Shown: positions 33,763 through 42,323, counted from the stretch's first letter. The stretch is DNA of 64,000 bases from an uncultured Rhizobiaceae group bacterium (GCA_937958815.1 CALGMR010000006.1:186001-250000); one strand, 5' to 3'. Translations and numbers: made by a program. The notes: generated from the letters alone by a model not told the origin.

Positions 33763-34701
33763 TCAATAAATGTCTAAGTCAATCAGTTCCAAATTTGAAA
33801 ACTGGATTGGGTCTAGACGGTCGTTCATTTGCAGCACTTGTATGTTCTTGGTCAGCTTTTCCGCCAGGAATGGAATTTGCAAACCTGCGGACTTCTCAAC
33901 CGCTTCGTTCGTTCCAAAATAGACGTGAACGGGATTGCGAAACATTTGCGTTGAAGCATTGATCAGAACCTTCCATTCCTCTTTTTTGATGATGTGTTGC
34001 CCCGCGCAAAAAAGCCCCATCACCAAAACCACTTTCAACCTCCCAAATTGCTTGATGGTCGTGATCATCGTTGAATGATCCGTGGATACCACGCCAAATG
34101 GTTTACTGGGGTCGGCTAAGCGCTTTTCAAGCCCTGTTTTTGTCCACGATATCAACCTTTGTGCATCCAAGTGCTTGTCCAAATTTGGGAGGTCTATGCT
34201 TTCAACCGCCCCATCGATGACATCAGCGCGCACAACCGATTGCGAACGTTTCGGCCATCCGATGGACAAATTTGGTGTAAGGCTTTGTGACACATACATG
34301 TTCAAAAAATGCTGGTTGAATTTTACGGACTTTGCATTCGGGAGCGTGAATACGAAGTCAAAATCCGACTTCTCGATTTGGCTCTTCAATGCTCGGTAAA
34401 TTGTTCGCACAACGTGGATAGACCGATACTCGGGATGAACCACCAAGTCTGCAAGCTGACCGATACGGAGCCACGACCTTGCCTGCAATCCACACTGTAT
34501 GAATATCACCGCTTGGCCGATCAAAAGATCGTTTTGATACAAACCAATCAGAACTGAGTCAGCTCCAAAACACTGAGTGTAGCGCCACTTGAAATACTCG
34601 GCGGTGAACTCACGCGCATTCTTCGGATAGCTTTTTTGAAACAGTTTCGAACTTTGATCAAAATCAATTTCATTGCCCACTTGAACATGAACACTTGCCA
34701 T
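33763..34701 (-). CDS. GNAT-like acyltransferase, large form
   Basis: A 312-residue protein. The N-terminal 150 residues follow a GNAT fold (FKWRYTQCFGADSVLIGLYQNDLLIGQAVIFIQ; IGQLADLVVHPEYRSIHVVRTIYRALKSQIEKSDFDFVFTLPNAKS), with VHPEYRSxxVxRxIYRAL as the acetyl-CoA loop. The C-terminal half (SWTKTGLEKRLADPSKPFGVV...) may be a second, degenerate GNAT domain. Such proteins appear near surface polysaccharide or amino-sugar genes, but none are present here. Six bp separate it from the flavoprotein gene upstream, so they are probably cotranscribed. Confidence 0.72.
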   Translation of the reverse strand: MASVHVQVGNEIDFDQSSKLFQKSYPKNAREFTAEYFKWRYTQCFGADSVLIGLYQNDLLIGQAVIFIQCGLQARSWLRIGQLADLVVHPEYRSIHVVRTIYRALKSQIEKSDFDFVFTLPNAKSVKFNQHFLNMYVSQSLTPNLSIGWPKRSQSVVRADVIDGAVESIDLPNLDKHLDAQRLISWTKTGLEKRLADPSKPFGVVSTDHSTMITTIKQFGRLKVVLVMGLFCAGQHIIKKEEWKVLINASTQMFRNPVHVYFGTNEAVEKSAGLQIPFLAEKLTKNIQVLQMNDRLDPIQFSNLELIDLDIY

Positions 34702-34707
34702 CGGGAT

Positions 34708-35325
34708 TTAATACATCGTCTCCGCCTGACGTTTTGGCAACGCTTGGTCATATGTGTTGGCGTCAAATTCTGGCATTGTGGATTTCACCAATTGCCCAGC
34801 AGTCGGTAAGCCAGAAGCGTCTTGCCATGTTTCGGGCTTCCATAGTTTCGCACGCTTTAGCGCGCGGGCGCATTGGAAATACATGGTGTCGATTTTGATG
34901 ACCACGACGGTTGCCGGCAGTTTTCCCTTGAATTCGAAACTCTTGATCAACTCCGGATCATCACTCACATGAGCTTGGCCGTTGATGCGCAGCGTTTCGT
35001 TCCAAAGGGGGATCATGCACAACAGTGAAACGCGCGGGTCGAGCACGATGTTGCGCAACGTGTCGAGGCGGTTGTTGCCGCGCCTGTCTGCGAAAGCAAT
35101 TGTGTTGTCGTCCAGAATGTGAATGCAGCCAGCGCCATCCCCGCGGGGAGAGCAATCGGTGCCCTCTTCTCCAACGCTGGTCATGGCGAAGAATGGCGTG
35201 GCTTCGATCAAACGGCGGTACTCGTCGTTGACGACAGCTGTTTCCTTTTCAGTCGTTGCTGGAGACATTTTGGCAATGCCCGGATAGAGGGCTTCCAACT
35301 GTTCAATGGTCTCAATGCGGCTCAT
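34708..35325 (-). CDS. PPOX-class FMN flavoprotein (MSMEG_1061-like)
   Basis: A 205-residue split-beta-barrel protein of the pyridoxamine-phosphate-oxidase class. FFAMTSVGEEGTDCSPRGDGAGCIHILDDNTIAFADRRGNNRLDTLRNIVLDPRVSLLCMIPLWNETLRINGQAHV shows the FMN/F420-type binding pattern (DRRGNNRLD). It belongs to a group of oxidoreductases without assigned substrates. The ATG at 35325 overlaps the stop of the upstream ATC-hydrolase-like gene in ATGA, so the pair is coupled. The longer open frame reads antisense-like, Arg/His-rich sequence and is not used. Confidence 0.85.
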   Translation of the reverse strand: MSRIETIEQLEALYPGIAKMSPATTEKETAVVNDEYRRLIEATPFFAMTSVGEEGTDCSPRGDGAGCIHILDDNTIAFADRRGNNRLDTLRNIVLDPRVSLLCMIPLWNETLRINGQAHVSDDPELIKSFEFKGKLPATVVVIKIDTMYFQCARALKRAKLWKPETWQDASGLPTAGQLVKSTMPEFDANTYDQALPKRQAETMY

Positions 35326-35798
35326 GCCTCTTCCTCCCAACGGTAGCGGAAGTCGCAATGGCTTTTGCCTTCCATGATCGTCTGTGTCCGGTCCAGTTTG
35401 ATGTTTGGATTGTAGCCCGTGCAGAACGTGCCATCGCGGCCGCACGACAATATGTGGCCGATCTCGGACAGACCCATGTCTCGATACATTTCCGCATACA
35501 TGCAGCGGGTCACATTGTAGTGCACCTGCTTGTCGCTTTCTTCCAGCATTTCCACTTCCAATGCCCCATTGGCTTTCCATTGAGGCAGTAAGGCATGAAA
35601 CCCATGAAGGTCAGTCTCGCCAGTTTCGGTCTTGGCATAGGCTTGGCCTTGCGCGATAGAATCCCGTGTGATCGCTGCACTTAAAATTTTGCGCGCCTCG
35701 TCTTTGCCAAAACGCTCCACCATCTCATCATAAATCGGCTTGATGATATTTGCCTCAATGCGGCGTTGTTCGAGAATGGGCAATTCAGTTTTTGCCAT
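35322..35798 (-). CDS. L-2-amino-thiazoline-4-carboxylate hydrolase family protein
   Basis: A 158-residue protein matching the ATC-hydrolase family: EARKILSAAITRDSIAQGQAYA, HYNVTRCMYAEMYRDMGLSEIGHILSCGRDGTFCTGYNPNIKLDRTQTIMEGKSHCDFRY. Conserved Cys in TRCMYAEM, LSCGRDG, TFCTGY and SHCDF suggest a thiol or metal site. The named member opens 2-amino-thiazoline-4-carboxylate during cysteine production, but most relatives are uncharacterised. It is coupled to the flavoprotein gene and lies 153 bp behind ETF-QO. GGAG precedes the ATG by 7 bases. Confidence 0.82.
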   Translation of the reverse strand: MAKTELPILEQRRIEANIIKPIYDEMVERFGKDEARKILSAAITRDSIAQGQAYAKTETGETDLHGFHALLPQWKANGALEVEMLEESDKQVHYNVTRCMYAEMYRDMGLSEIGHILSCGRDGTFCTGYNPNIKLDRTQTIMEGKSHCDFRYRWEEEA

Positions 35799-35846
35799 TT
35801 TATGCTCCAGAAGTGAAAAGGGCCGGTTTGCACCAGCCCCTCCAAT

Positions 35847-35880
35847 TTACATATTCGGATAAACAGGGCCTTCGCCACAC
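35847..35880 (-). pseudogene. Second copy of the ETF-QO 3' end
   Basis: The minus strand reads CGEGPVYPNM plus TAA, repeating the GGEGPVYPNM plus TAG end of ETF-QO at a 105-bp (35-codon) offset in the same frame. GTGGCGAAGGCCCTGTTTAT is identical, and the remaining changes (CCA/CCG, AAC/AAT, TAG/TAA) are synonymous. It looks like the leftover tail of a second ETF-QO allele. Confidence 0.7.
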
Positions 35881-35882
35881 AT

Positions 35883-35902
35883 ATTTGCGCTGTTGCGCAA
35901 AT
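35883..35902. repeat. Perfect small hairpin
   Basis: ATTTGCGC-TGTT-GCGCAAAT: 8-bp arms and a four-base loop between ETF-QO and the downstream gene. There is no T run, so it is not an obvious terminator. Confidence 0.7.
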
Positions 35903-35937
35903 CGTATTTCTTGAAAAGCTGGCGACAAGAGACGGCA

Positions 35938-35970
35938 TGTTTATCCAAACACTACATGTTTGGATAAACA
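35938..35970. repeat. 33-bp inverted repeat over the ETF-QO stop codon
   Basis: TGTTTATCCAAACA and TGTTTGGATAAACA are exact 14-bp inverted arms around CTACA, which holds the stop codon. The right arm is the end of the coding sequence and the left arm is its mirrored copy in the spacer. It probably arose by template switching and could stabilise the mRNA. Confidence 0.8.
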
Positions 35971-37637
35971 GGGCCTTCGCCACCTTGCGGCGGCACCCAG
36001 TTGATATTCTGGTTGGGGTCTTTGATGTCGCAGGTTTTGCAATGAACACAGTTTTGCGCGTTGATGACGTAGCTTGCATCTGACGCACCTTCTTTGGCTG
36101 CGTCGCCCGAACTGTCCACCCACTCGTATACGCCCACCGGGCAATAACGACGCGACAAGCCAGCATAAACATCGAACTCGGATGATTTTTGCAACTGGGC
36201 ATCCTTCAAATGAAGGTGCTTTGGCTGATCTTCGGCGTGGTTTGTGTTTGACAGGAACACGGATGACGAACGATCAAACGTCAGCTTTCCATCAGGCTTT
36301 GGATAGTCGATAGGTTGGTGTTTGGACGCAGGTTCCGTGGCTTCATAATCCCACTTTTCGTGTTTCATGGTGCCGAAGGGTGACCATCCACCGAGCAACG
36401 ATGTGCACCACATATCAGCACCGCTCAAAATGGTTCCAAGAACAGAACCGTATTTCGTAACCATGGGCTTTACATTGCGTACGGGCTTTAAGTCTTTGCC
36501 CAAATCGCTGTCGCGCCATGCGGCTTCATAAGTTTCCAACTCATCATTTGCACGACCAGCGGAAAGAGCTTCGGCCACATGTTCTGCTGCCAACATGCCA
36601 GACAGCATCGCGTTATGGCTGCCCTTAATGCGCGGCACGTTTACCAAGCCAGCAGAACAACCAAGCAGCGCCCCACCGGGGAAAGACAAACGCGGCACGG
36701 ATTGCCAACCACCTTGGGTGATGGCACGTGCGCCATAGGAGAGACGTTTGCCGCCCTCCAACAATGGAGCAATCGATGGATGCGTTTTGAAACGCTGGAA
36801 TTCTTCGAATGGGGATAGATATGGGTTTTTGTAACCGAGCGCGACCACGTACCCGACATAAACCTGATTGTCTTCAATATGATAAACAAACGAACCGCCG
36901 TCCTGGTTGTTCTTTAAGGGCCAACCAAGCGTATGAACGACCGTGCCTTCATCATGTTTGCTTGGGTCAATTTCCCATAGTTCTTTAAAGCCAAGACCGT
37001 ATTTTTGCGGGTCAGAATTTTCACCAAGGTCAAATTTGGCAATCAGGTCTTTTGCCAAAGAACCGCGCGCGCCTTCGCCGATCAACACATATTTGCCGTG
37101 CAATTCTACACCGCGCTCGAAATTCGGGCCGGGTGTTCCGTCAGCCTGAATGCCCATGTCGCCAGTGGCGACACCAATCACGGCGCCTTTGTCGTTGTAG
37201 ATCACTTCTGAAGCTGCAAAGCCGGGGAATATTTCCACACCCAAAGCTTCCGCTTTTTCAGCCATCCAACGGCACACATTGCCAAGCGAGACTATATAAT
37301 TGCCGTGGTTGTTCATGAGTTTCGGCATCGCCCACGTAGGAAGCGGAATACGACCGCCCTCACCTAAGAGATAGAATTTGTCTTTTCTGACGGGAACCTT
37401 GAACGGATGGTTGTCTTCATCACGCCATTTCGGGAACAGTCGATCAACAGCGATTGGATCAACCACCGCGCCAGACAGAATGTGAGCGCCAATTTCGGCA
37501 CCCTTTTCCAACACAACAACATTGATGTTTTCATCCAGCTGTTTCAGGCGGATCGCTGATGCAAGACCAGACGGCCCCCCACCAACGATAACAACATCAA
37601 ATTCCATGCTTTCGCGGGGTTCAAGATTCTCGCTCAT
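35952..37637 (-). CDS. etfD: Electron transfer flavoprotein-ubiquinone oxidoreductase
   Basis: A 561-residue inner-membrane enzyme passing electrons from ETF to ubiquinone, the exit for every acyl-CoA dehydrogenase in this window. FAD motif: FDVVIVGGGPSGLASAIRLKQ. FAD/UQ region: GAHILSGAVVDPIAVDRLFP and LGWPLKNNQDGGSFVYHIEDNQVYVGYVVAL. The C-terminal [4Fe-4S] site has CPVGVYEW...CVHCKTCDIKDPNQNINWVPP. The ATG has AGGAG 7 bases upstream. It sits next to the thioesterase/ACAD operon on the same strand with a 95-bp gap. The gene's last bases are part of an inverted repeat and a tail duplication. Confidence 0.95.
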   Translation of the reverse strand: MSENLEPRESMEFDVVIVGGGPSGLASAIRLKQLDENINVVVLEKGAEIGAHILSGAVVDPIAVDRLFPKWRDEDNHPFKVPVRKDKFYLLGEGGRIPLPTWAMPKLMNNHGNYIVSLGNVCRWMAEKAEALGVEIFPGFAASEVIYNDKGAVIGVATGDMGIQADGTPGPNFERGVELHGKYVLIGEGARGSLAKDLIAKFDLGENSDPQKYGLGFKELWEIDPSKHDEGTVVHTLGWPLKNNQDGGSFVYHIEDNQVYVGYVVALGYKNPYLSPFEEFQRFKTHPSIAPLLEGGKRLSYGARAITQGGWQSVPRLSFPGGALLGCSAGLVNVPRIKGSHNAMLSGMLAAEHVAEALSAGRANDELETYEAAWRDSDLGKDLKPVRNVKPMVTKYGSVLGTILSGADMWCTSLLGGWSPFGTMKHEKWDYEATEPASKHQPIDYPKPDGKLTFDRSSSVFLSNTNHAEDQPKHLHLKDAQLQKSSEFDVYAGLSRRYCPVGVYEWVDSSGDAAKEGASDASYVINAQNCVHCKTCDIKDPNQNINWVPPQGGEGPVYPNM

Positions 37638-37732
37638 AGCAAGCTCCTATTGTGTTCCTCAAGAGGCCGTGAAAATTTGGCCTAACTTTTCATATCGTTA
37701 AACCATAGCGGGCAAGCGATCAATATCGCGCT

Positions 37733-38140
37733 CTAGCCGCGCACACGTTTGAAAACCCCACTGCCCGTTGCCAGCAACGTGCCTTCATCATCAAACACCT
37801 CGCCATTTGAGTAGACAACGGAACCGCCAGCGCGGGAGACTTTGCCAACCGCGTAAACATGGTCTGATTTTGGCTGTGCCAGATAATTGACAGTGAGTGT
37901 GAGGGTTACAACCTTTTGACTGGCATCATCAGACAACGCGCGGCTGGCGGAAAACCCGCAGGCGGAATCAAGCAGCATGGTGAAAATGCCGCCATGCAGC
38001 GTGCCATGGCGGTTTGTATGGCGGTCATCCATCGTCAAATGGGTTTCCGTACGATCGGCAAAAATATGGTTCACATAGCCCAAGGCGCGTTGAAGACCTG
38101 TTTCGTCTGAAACAACCAATTCGGCCTTGTTGGTGCTCAT
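37733..38140 (-). CDS. PaaI-type hotdog thioesterase
   Basis: A 135-residue single-hotdog protein. RHGTLHGGIFTMLLDSACGFSASRAL holds the family HGG-x-x-x-x-x-x-D active-site helix. VTLTLTVNYLAQPKSDHVYAVGKVSRAGGSVVYSNGEVFDDEGTLLATGSGVFK completes the sheet. PaaI-type enzymes hydrolyse stray acyl- or aryl-CoA to free CoA. Its start overlaps the upstream acyl-CoA dehydrogenase by 4 bp, so it is the last gene of the operon, probably a relief valve for trapped CoA esters. Confidence 0.88.
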   Translation of the reverse strand: MSTNKAELVVSDETGLQRALGYVNHIFADRTETHLTMDDRHTNRHGTLHGGIFTMLLDSACGFSASRALSDDASQKVVTLTLTVNYLAQPKSDHVYAVGKVSRAGGSVVYSNGEVFDDEGTLLATGSGVFKRVRG

Positions 38141-39243
38141 GCAGCGCGACCCATTTTGATGATCTGCTCCATATGGTGATCCACATCACCAAACAGATGG
38201 TCGATCATGATGATGCGCTTGGCATAATGCCCCACCGCATATTCCCATGTCATGGCGATGCCGCCGTGCATTTGGATGCTTTCTTCTGCGATCATGCGGC
38301 CAGAACGCCCGATAAGGTTTTTCAATGCAGAGATGTTCCAATCCCGTTCTGACGTTTCAAGATTGCCAGCTGCGTTGATGACAGCAGAGCGGATTTGCTC
38401 GCGCTCGGTCATCATGTCTGCCATGCGGTGTTGCAGCGCTTGGAACTTGCCAATTGGCACACCGAATTGTTTGCGGGTTTTGAGATAGTCGAGCGTCATG
38501 TCGATGGCCATTTCAATCGCGCCAAGTGCTTCAGCAGATACAGCCAATGTGCCTTTGGCAATCACTTCGCGAATGATTGGAAGCCCCTGTCCTTCTTCAC
38601 CAATCAATGCGTCTTTCGAAACAGCAACATCTTTCAATGCGATTTCCGCTGCGCGATATCCGTCAACGGTGGGATAGCTGCGCACGTGAATGCCATCGGT
38701 GTTTGCCGGAACCAAAAACAGTGAAATTCCTGTTTCGGTTTGTGCTGATACCACCAAGTGATCGGCCCTATCGCCAGAAATCACCACAGCTTTGTTTCCG
38801 TTCAGAACATAGCCATCGCCGGAGGTCTCTGCACGCGTGTCCACATGTTCAAGATCATAACGGCTCGTGGGTTCACCATGGGCAAATGCCAATAGAGTTT
38901 CACCACCAACCACACTTTCCAGAATGGATTTTTGTGAGTCATTGCCATGTGTTAGCGCCGTTCCTGCAAGCAAGTTTGCAAGGAAAGGTTCTGTCACCAA
39001 ACCCTTGCCCAGCTCTTCAAAAACAACGGCAATGTCAAAACCAGCACCGCCGAAACCGCCAGCGTCTTCGGAAAACAATGCGCCGATCAAACCGAGTTCC
39101 GCCATTTGCGCCCATGTTTCGCGGGAGAAGCCATCATCCGTTTTCGCCGCTTCGTGACGCGCTTCAATCGGATATTGTTCGCGCACAAACCGTCCGGCCA
39201 TATCAGCCAACATGCGGCGATCGTCTGTGTGATTAAAATCCAT
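38137..39243 (-). CDS. Acyl-CoA dehydrogenase, smaller partner subunit
   Basis: A 368-residue flavoprotein. N-terminal helices (MLADMAGRFVREQYP), middle beta domain (GDGYVLNGNKAVVISGDRADHLVVSAQT) and C-terminal helices (YLKTRKQFGVPIGKFQALQHRMADMM; IQMHGGIAMTWEYAVGHYAKRI) are complete. The final segment lacks the usual (Y/F)-E-G-T-x-x-(I/V)-Q block. Together with the 398-residue dehydrogenase 9 bp upstream, it has the look of a heteromeric alpha2beta2 enzyme, as known for pimeloyl-CoA (PimC/PimD) and steroid side-chain enzymes. The pairing is inferred from order and size. Confidence 0.87.
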   Translation of the reverse strand: MDFNHTDDRRMLADMAGRFVREQYPIEARHEAAKTDDGFSRETWAQMAELGLIGALFSEDAGGFGGAGFDIAVVFEELGKGLVTEPFLANLLAGTALTHGNDSQKSILESVVGGETLLAFAHGEPTSRYDLEHVDTRAETSGDGYVLNGNKAVVISGDRADHLVVSAQTETGISLFLVPANTDGIHVRSYPTVDGYRAAEIALKDVAVSKDALIGEEGQGLPIIREVIAKGTLAVSAEALGAIEMAIDMTLDYLKTRKQFGVPIGKFQALQHRMADMMTEREQIRSAVINAAGNLETSERDWNISALKNLIGRSGRMIAEESIQMHGGIAMTWEYAVGHYAKRIIMIDHLFGDVDHHMEQIIKMGRAA

Positions 39244-39252
39244 GTTGCGCCC

Positions 39253-40449
39253 CTATAAACCCATCATCATTTTGGAAATGATGTTGCGTTGCACTTCGTT
39301 TGAGCCGCCGTAAATGCTTGTCTTGCGATGGTTGAAATAATCGGCTGCAATTGGGTTTGCATAGTCTGGCCCAATCGGTTCTTCGTTATAGCCTGCGTCC
39401 AGTGCTTCCGACACAAATGGCATGGCGTATGGGCCAAGGGCGCGGCGCGTCAGATCGTTTATCGATTGACGGATCTCCGTGCCTTTGATTTTCAACATGG
39501 AGGTTTCAGGCCCCGGAGGCGCTCCGTCATCTGCGGCCTGTGTGACCCGAAGATTGCTCGTGCGCATGGCAGACAGATCGACTTCAATTTCCGCCAAACG
39601 GGCTGCAAAAAACGGATCGTCCAACAACGGTTTTCCGTCTTTCATCTGGTCAGCAGCAATGTGTTTCAAGTGCTCCAAACCAGACAATGCTGCGCCCACA
39701 CCAGCAATGCCGGAACGTTCATGCACCAACAGATATTTCGCGTATGTCCAACCCTTGTTTTCTTCGCCGACGAGATTTTCGGCTGGCACGCGCACATCGG
39801 TGAACCAGACTTCATTCACCTCGTGGGTGCCTTCAAGCAAAATGATCGGACGCACTTCCACGCCGGGCGTGTCCATGTCCACCAGAATGAAGGAAATGCC
39901 CTCCTGTTGCTTGCCCTCTTTGGACGTGCGCACGAGGCAGAAGATCATGTTGGCGTGCTGGCCAAGCGTCGTCCATGTTTTTTGACCATTCAGGACATAG
40001 TGGTCGCCATCAAGTTCAGCGCTCATTTTTAAAGAGGCAAGATCAGACCCAGCGCCAGGTTCGGAATAACCTTGGCACCACCAATCATCGCCATTGGCGA
40101 TCCGCGGGAGATAATGATTTTGCTGTTCTGGCGATCCGAATGCCATCAAAACAGGGGCCAACATGTTGAGCCCAAACGGCACCAAACGCGGGCCGTTGGC
40201 TGCTGTCATCTCTTCATCAAAAATAGTGCGTTCAATCGCGTTCCAGCCCTTGCCGCCAAACTGTTCCGGCCAATGACCCGTCAGATAGCCAGCTTCATTG
40301 AGGATGCTGTGCCATTCTTCCATATCCGCTTTTGTGAGGCGTTTGTGGTCACGCGTTTTGTCCGCCAAACGCTTCGGCAATTTCGTTGCCATAAACTCGC
40401 GAATTTCAGCCTGAAAGGCCTGCTCACTCTCGGTGTAATTCAAGTCCAT
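39253..40449 (-). CDS. Acyl-CoA dehydrogenase, larger partner subunit
   Basis: A 398-residue flavoprotein. WCQGYSEPGAGSDLASLKMSAELDGDHYVLNGQKTWTTLGQHANMIFCLVRT is the FAD/substrate core. It ends SIYGGSNEVQRNIISKMMMGL, where the Glu of the MCAD-type YEGT motif is Gly, as is normal in heteromeric members whose base lies elsewhere. A PimC-like or FadE-pair function with the next gene fits. Medium-length branched, cyclic or dicarboxylic acyl-CoAs are likely substrates, not proven. It follows an SDR by 23 bp within the leftward operon. Confidence 0.88.
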   Translation of the reverse strand: MDLNYTESEQAFQAEIREFMATKLPKRLADKTRDHKRLTKADMEEWHSILNEAGYLTGHWPEQFGGKGWNAIERTIFDEEMTAANGPRLVPFGLNMLAPVLMAFGSPEQQNHYLPRIANGDDWWCQGYSEPGAGSDLASLKMSAELDGDHYVLNGQKTWTTLGQHANMIFCLVRTSKEGKQQEGISFILVDMDTPGVEVRPIILLEGTHEVNEVWFTDVRVPAENLVGEENKGWTYAKYLLVHERSGIAGVGAALSGLEHLKHIAADQMKDGKPLLDDPFFAARLAEIEVDLSAMRTSNLRVTQAADDGAPPGPETSMLKIKGTEIRQSINDLTRRALGPYAMPFVSEALDAGYNEEPIGPDYANPIAADYFNHRKTSIYGGSNEVQRNIISKMMMGL

Positions 40450-40472
40450 TCAATCTCTCCCTTTATCTGCAA

Positions 40473-41264
40473 TCACATTGCAGATGTGCCACCATCCAAA
40501 GCGACGGCTTGTCCTGTCATGAATGAATTGCGGGGATCGCAAATCCACAACATGGAGCGTGTTATTTCTTCTGGTTCTGCCAAACGACGCATAGGGACGC
40601 CACGCGTCAAAAAGTCTTCAGCTTCTTTTGCACCATTGCTTCCAGCCAACAGCCCATTTTCCACCATGGGTGTGCGGGCAAAGGCGGGGCAAATGGCATT
40701 CACGCGAATGCCGCGGCGCGCATATTCCAATGCGGCTGACTTTGTGAGACCCACCACGCCAAATTTGGCGGCGGCATACATGCCCAAGGTTGGCGCGCCA
40801 CCCAGCCCTGCGAGTGACGCCACATTCAAAATGCTCGACGTGCGATTGTGATCCTTAAACCCGGCTTCCATGAGTGGAATTTGATGTTTCATGCCGTAAA
40901 ACACGCCCATCAGATCGACCTGAACCGTCATTTCCGCCTGTTTGGAATCCACTTCGGCAGTTTTTGCGGGGTCGTGTCCGATGCCAGCATTGTTGATGGC
41001 AATGTCCAAACGTCCAAATGTGCTGTGCGCCAATTCGGCGGTTTCCTTGCAGTGGGCCTCTTCCGCCACACTGCCAGCCAATGTGGCAACTTTTGCACCT
41101 TTGGCTTTCAAGTTTTCAGCAAGTTCATTCAAGCCGGACTCATTGTAATCGGATAGGACAAAGTTTGCCCCCTGTTCGGCGAAAAGTTCTGAAACAGAAC
41201 GGCCAAAACCGCCGGCTGCGCCTGTGATTAAAACGGTCTGACCATCGAAGATTTTTTCACTCAT
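40473..41264 (-). CDS. SDR-family oxidoreductase (third of the operon)
   Basis: A 263-residue short-chain dehydrogenase. The cofactor turn is VLITGAAGGFGRSVSEL, followed by INNAGIGHDPAKTAEVDSKQ (NNAG) and the catalytic Y-A-A-A-K in LGMYAAAKFGVVGLTKSAALEYARRGIRVNAICP. The Ser of the triad is in LNVASLAG. DFxxR-type NADP selectivity is not apparent, and SDYNE after strand 2 suggests NAD. Within a beta-oxidation operon it most likely oxidises a hydroxyacyl-CoA or an alcohol intermediate. It is 6 bp from the upstream kinase-like gene. Confidence 0.87.
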   Translation of the reverse strand: MSEKIFDGQTVLITGAAGGFGRSVSELFAEQGANFVLSDYNESGLNELAENLKAKGAKVATLAGSVAEEAHCKETAELAHSTFGRLDIAINNAGIGHDPAKTAEVDSKQAEMTVQVDLMGVFYGMKHQIPLMEAGFKDHNRTSSILNVASLAGLGGAPTLGMYAAAKFGVVGLTKSAALEYARRGIRVNAICPAFARTPMVENGLLAGSNGAKEAEDFLTRGVPMRRLAEPEEITRSMLWICDPRNSFMTGQAVALDGGTSAM

Positions 41265-41270
41265 GGATTT

Positions 41271-42323
41271 CTATCTTCCTTTGATTTCTTGCTTGGCGGC
41301 GGCCGCCAACATGGGAATGGCCATGCCCATTTGTTTGGCTTTTTCTGGATTGGACGCATTGCCGTCTAATGCGCGTCTGTAAACGCCCTGCAAAATGGCA
41401 AGAAAACGGAACAGATTGTAAGCAATGTAGAACGACCAATCGGGAATTTCGCTGATGCCACGGCGTTCACAATAAGCTTTTACATATTCTTCTTCAGTAG
41501 GCAGGCCGATGGCCTTGCGATCAATGCCCAACAAGCCACGCGATCCGCCACCATTGGGCAAGCGCCAGTTCATGCACTGGTAAGACAGGTCACCCATCGG
41601 GTGCCCTAGTGTAGACAACTCCCAATCCAACACGGCAATCACTTCATCGCGGTCGGGTGCAAAAATCATATTGTCGAGACGGTAGTCTCCGTGAACGATG
41701 GTGAGCTGACCATCATCTTCCGGCATGTTGTTTTCCAACCAAGCGATGACTTCGTGGACATCATCATTGCGCTCGATTTCAGAGGCGCGATATTGCTTGG
41801 CCCAACGGTCGGTCTGACGGGCGAAATAATTTCCCGGTTTTCCAAACGTTTCCAAACCCTGCTTTATGGGATCGACACCGTGCAGCGCAGCAAGCGTTTC
41901 ATTCATCGCATCATAAATGCGCCCACGTGCTGCGTTGCCTTCAGCGCCCTCGCCCAATTCTTTGATTGTAGGGTTCCAGAATATCCGACCTTCCAAAAAC
42001 TCCATCACAAAAAACATGCGTCCAATGGGCGACGCATCGCCTTCTTGCGACAATGCCAGCATTTTTGGAACAGGCACATTTGTGCCCTGCAGCGCGCTCA
42101 TAACGCGGAATTCGCGGTCGACGGCGTGAGCCGATTTCAGCAGTTCTCCCGGGGGTTTAGCCCGCAAAACATAAGATCCTGATTCAGCTTCCACCTTGTA
42201 AGTCGGGTTGGACTGGCCATCCCCGAACTTGCTCAGTTTTTGAAAACCGCCAAACCCGTCCACATTCTCTTCCAGCCAAGGAATGAGACGTGTTTCGTCC
42301 AATGCATTTGCGTCTGTCACCAT
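41271..42323 (-). CDS. APH-type kinase related to LvaA and the ACAD10/11 N-domain
   Basis: A 350-residue protein with a full aminoglycoside-phosphotransferase/kinase fold: FGDGQSNPTYKVEAESGSYVLRAKPPGELLKSAH (nucleotide lobe, conserved Lys), FFVMEFLEGRIF (hinge), H211-GDYRLDN218 (catalytic loop, Asp213) and D233-WELSTLGHPMGDLSY (metal-binding Asp). In mammals this domain is fused to an acyl-CoA dehydrogenase in ACAD10/ACAD11. In Pseudomonas putida LvaA is the free-standing form. Both phosphorylate 4-hydroxyacyl-CoAs. An ACAD11-like dehydrogenase is encoded across the divergent promoter, so the same chemistry is likely. TGATG links it to the upstream SDR. Confidence 0.87.
   Translation of the reverse strand: MVTDANALDETRLIPWLEENVDGFGGFQKLSKFGDGQSNPTYKVEAESGSYVLRAKPPGELLKSAHAVDREFRVMSALQGTNVPVPKMLALSQEGDASPIGRMFFVMEFLEGRIFWNPTIKELGEGAEGNAARGRIYDAMNETLAALHGVDPIKQGLETFGKPGNYFARQTDRWAKQYRASEIERNDDVHEVIAWLENNMPEDDGQLTIVHGDYRLDNMIFAPDRDEVIAVLDWELSTLGHPMGDLSYQCMNWRLPNGGGSRGLLGIDRKAIGLPTEEEYVKAYCERRGISEIPDWSFYIAYNLFRFLAILQGVYRRALDGNASNPEKAKQMGMAIPMLAAAAKQEIKGR

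Noticed and set aside
35681..36202. Long minus-strand frame overlapping the ETF-QO end
   Set aside because: It is the alternative frame of ETF-QO extended through the tail duplication. The repeated VAKALFI only reflects the DNA repeat.
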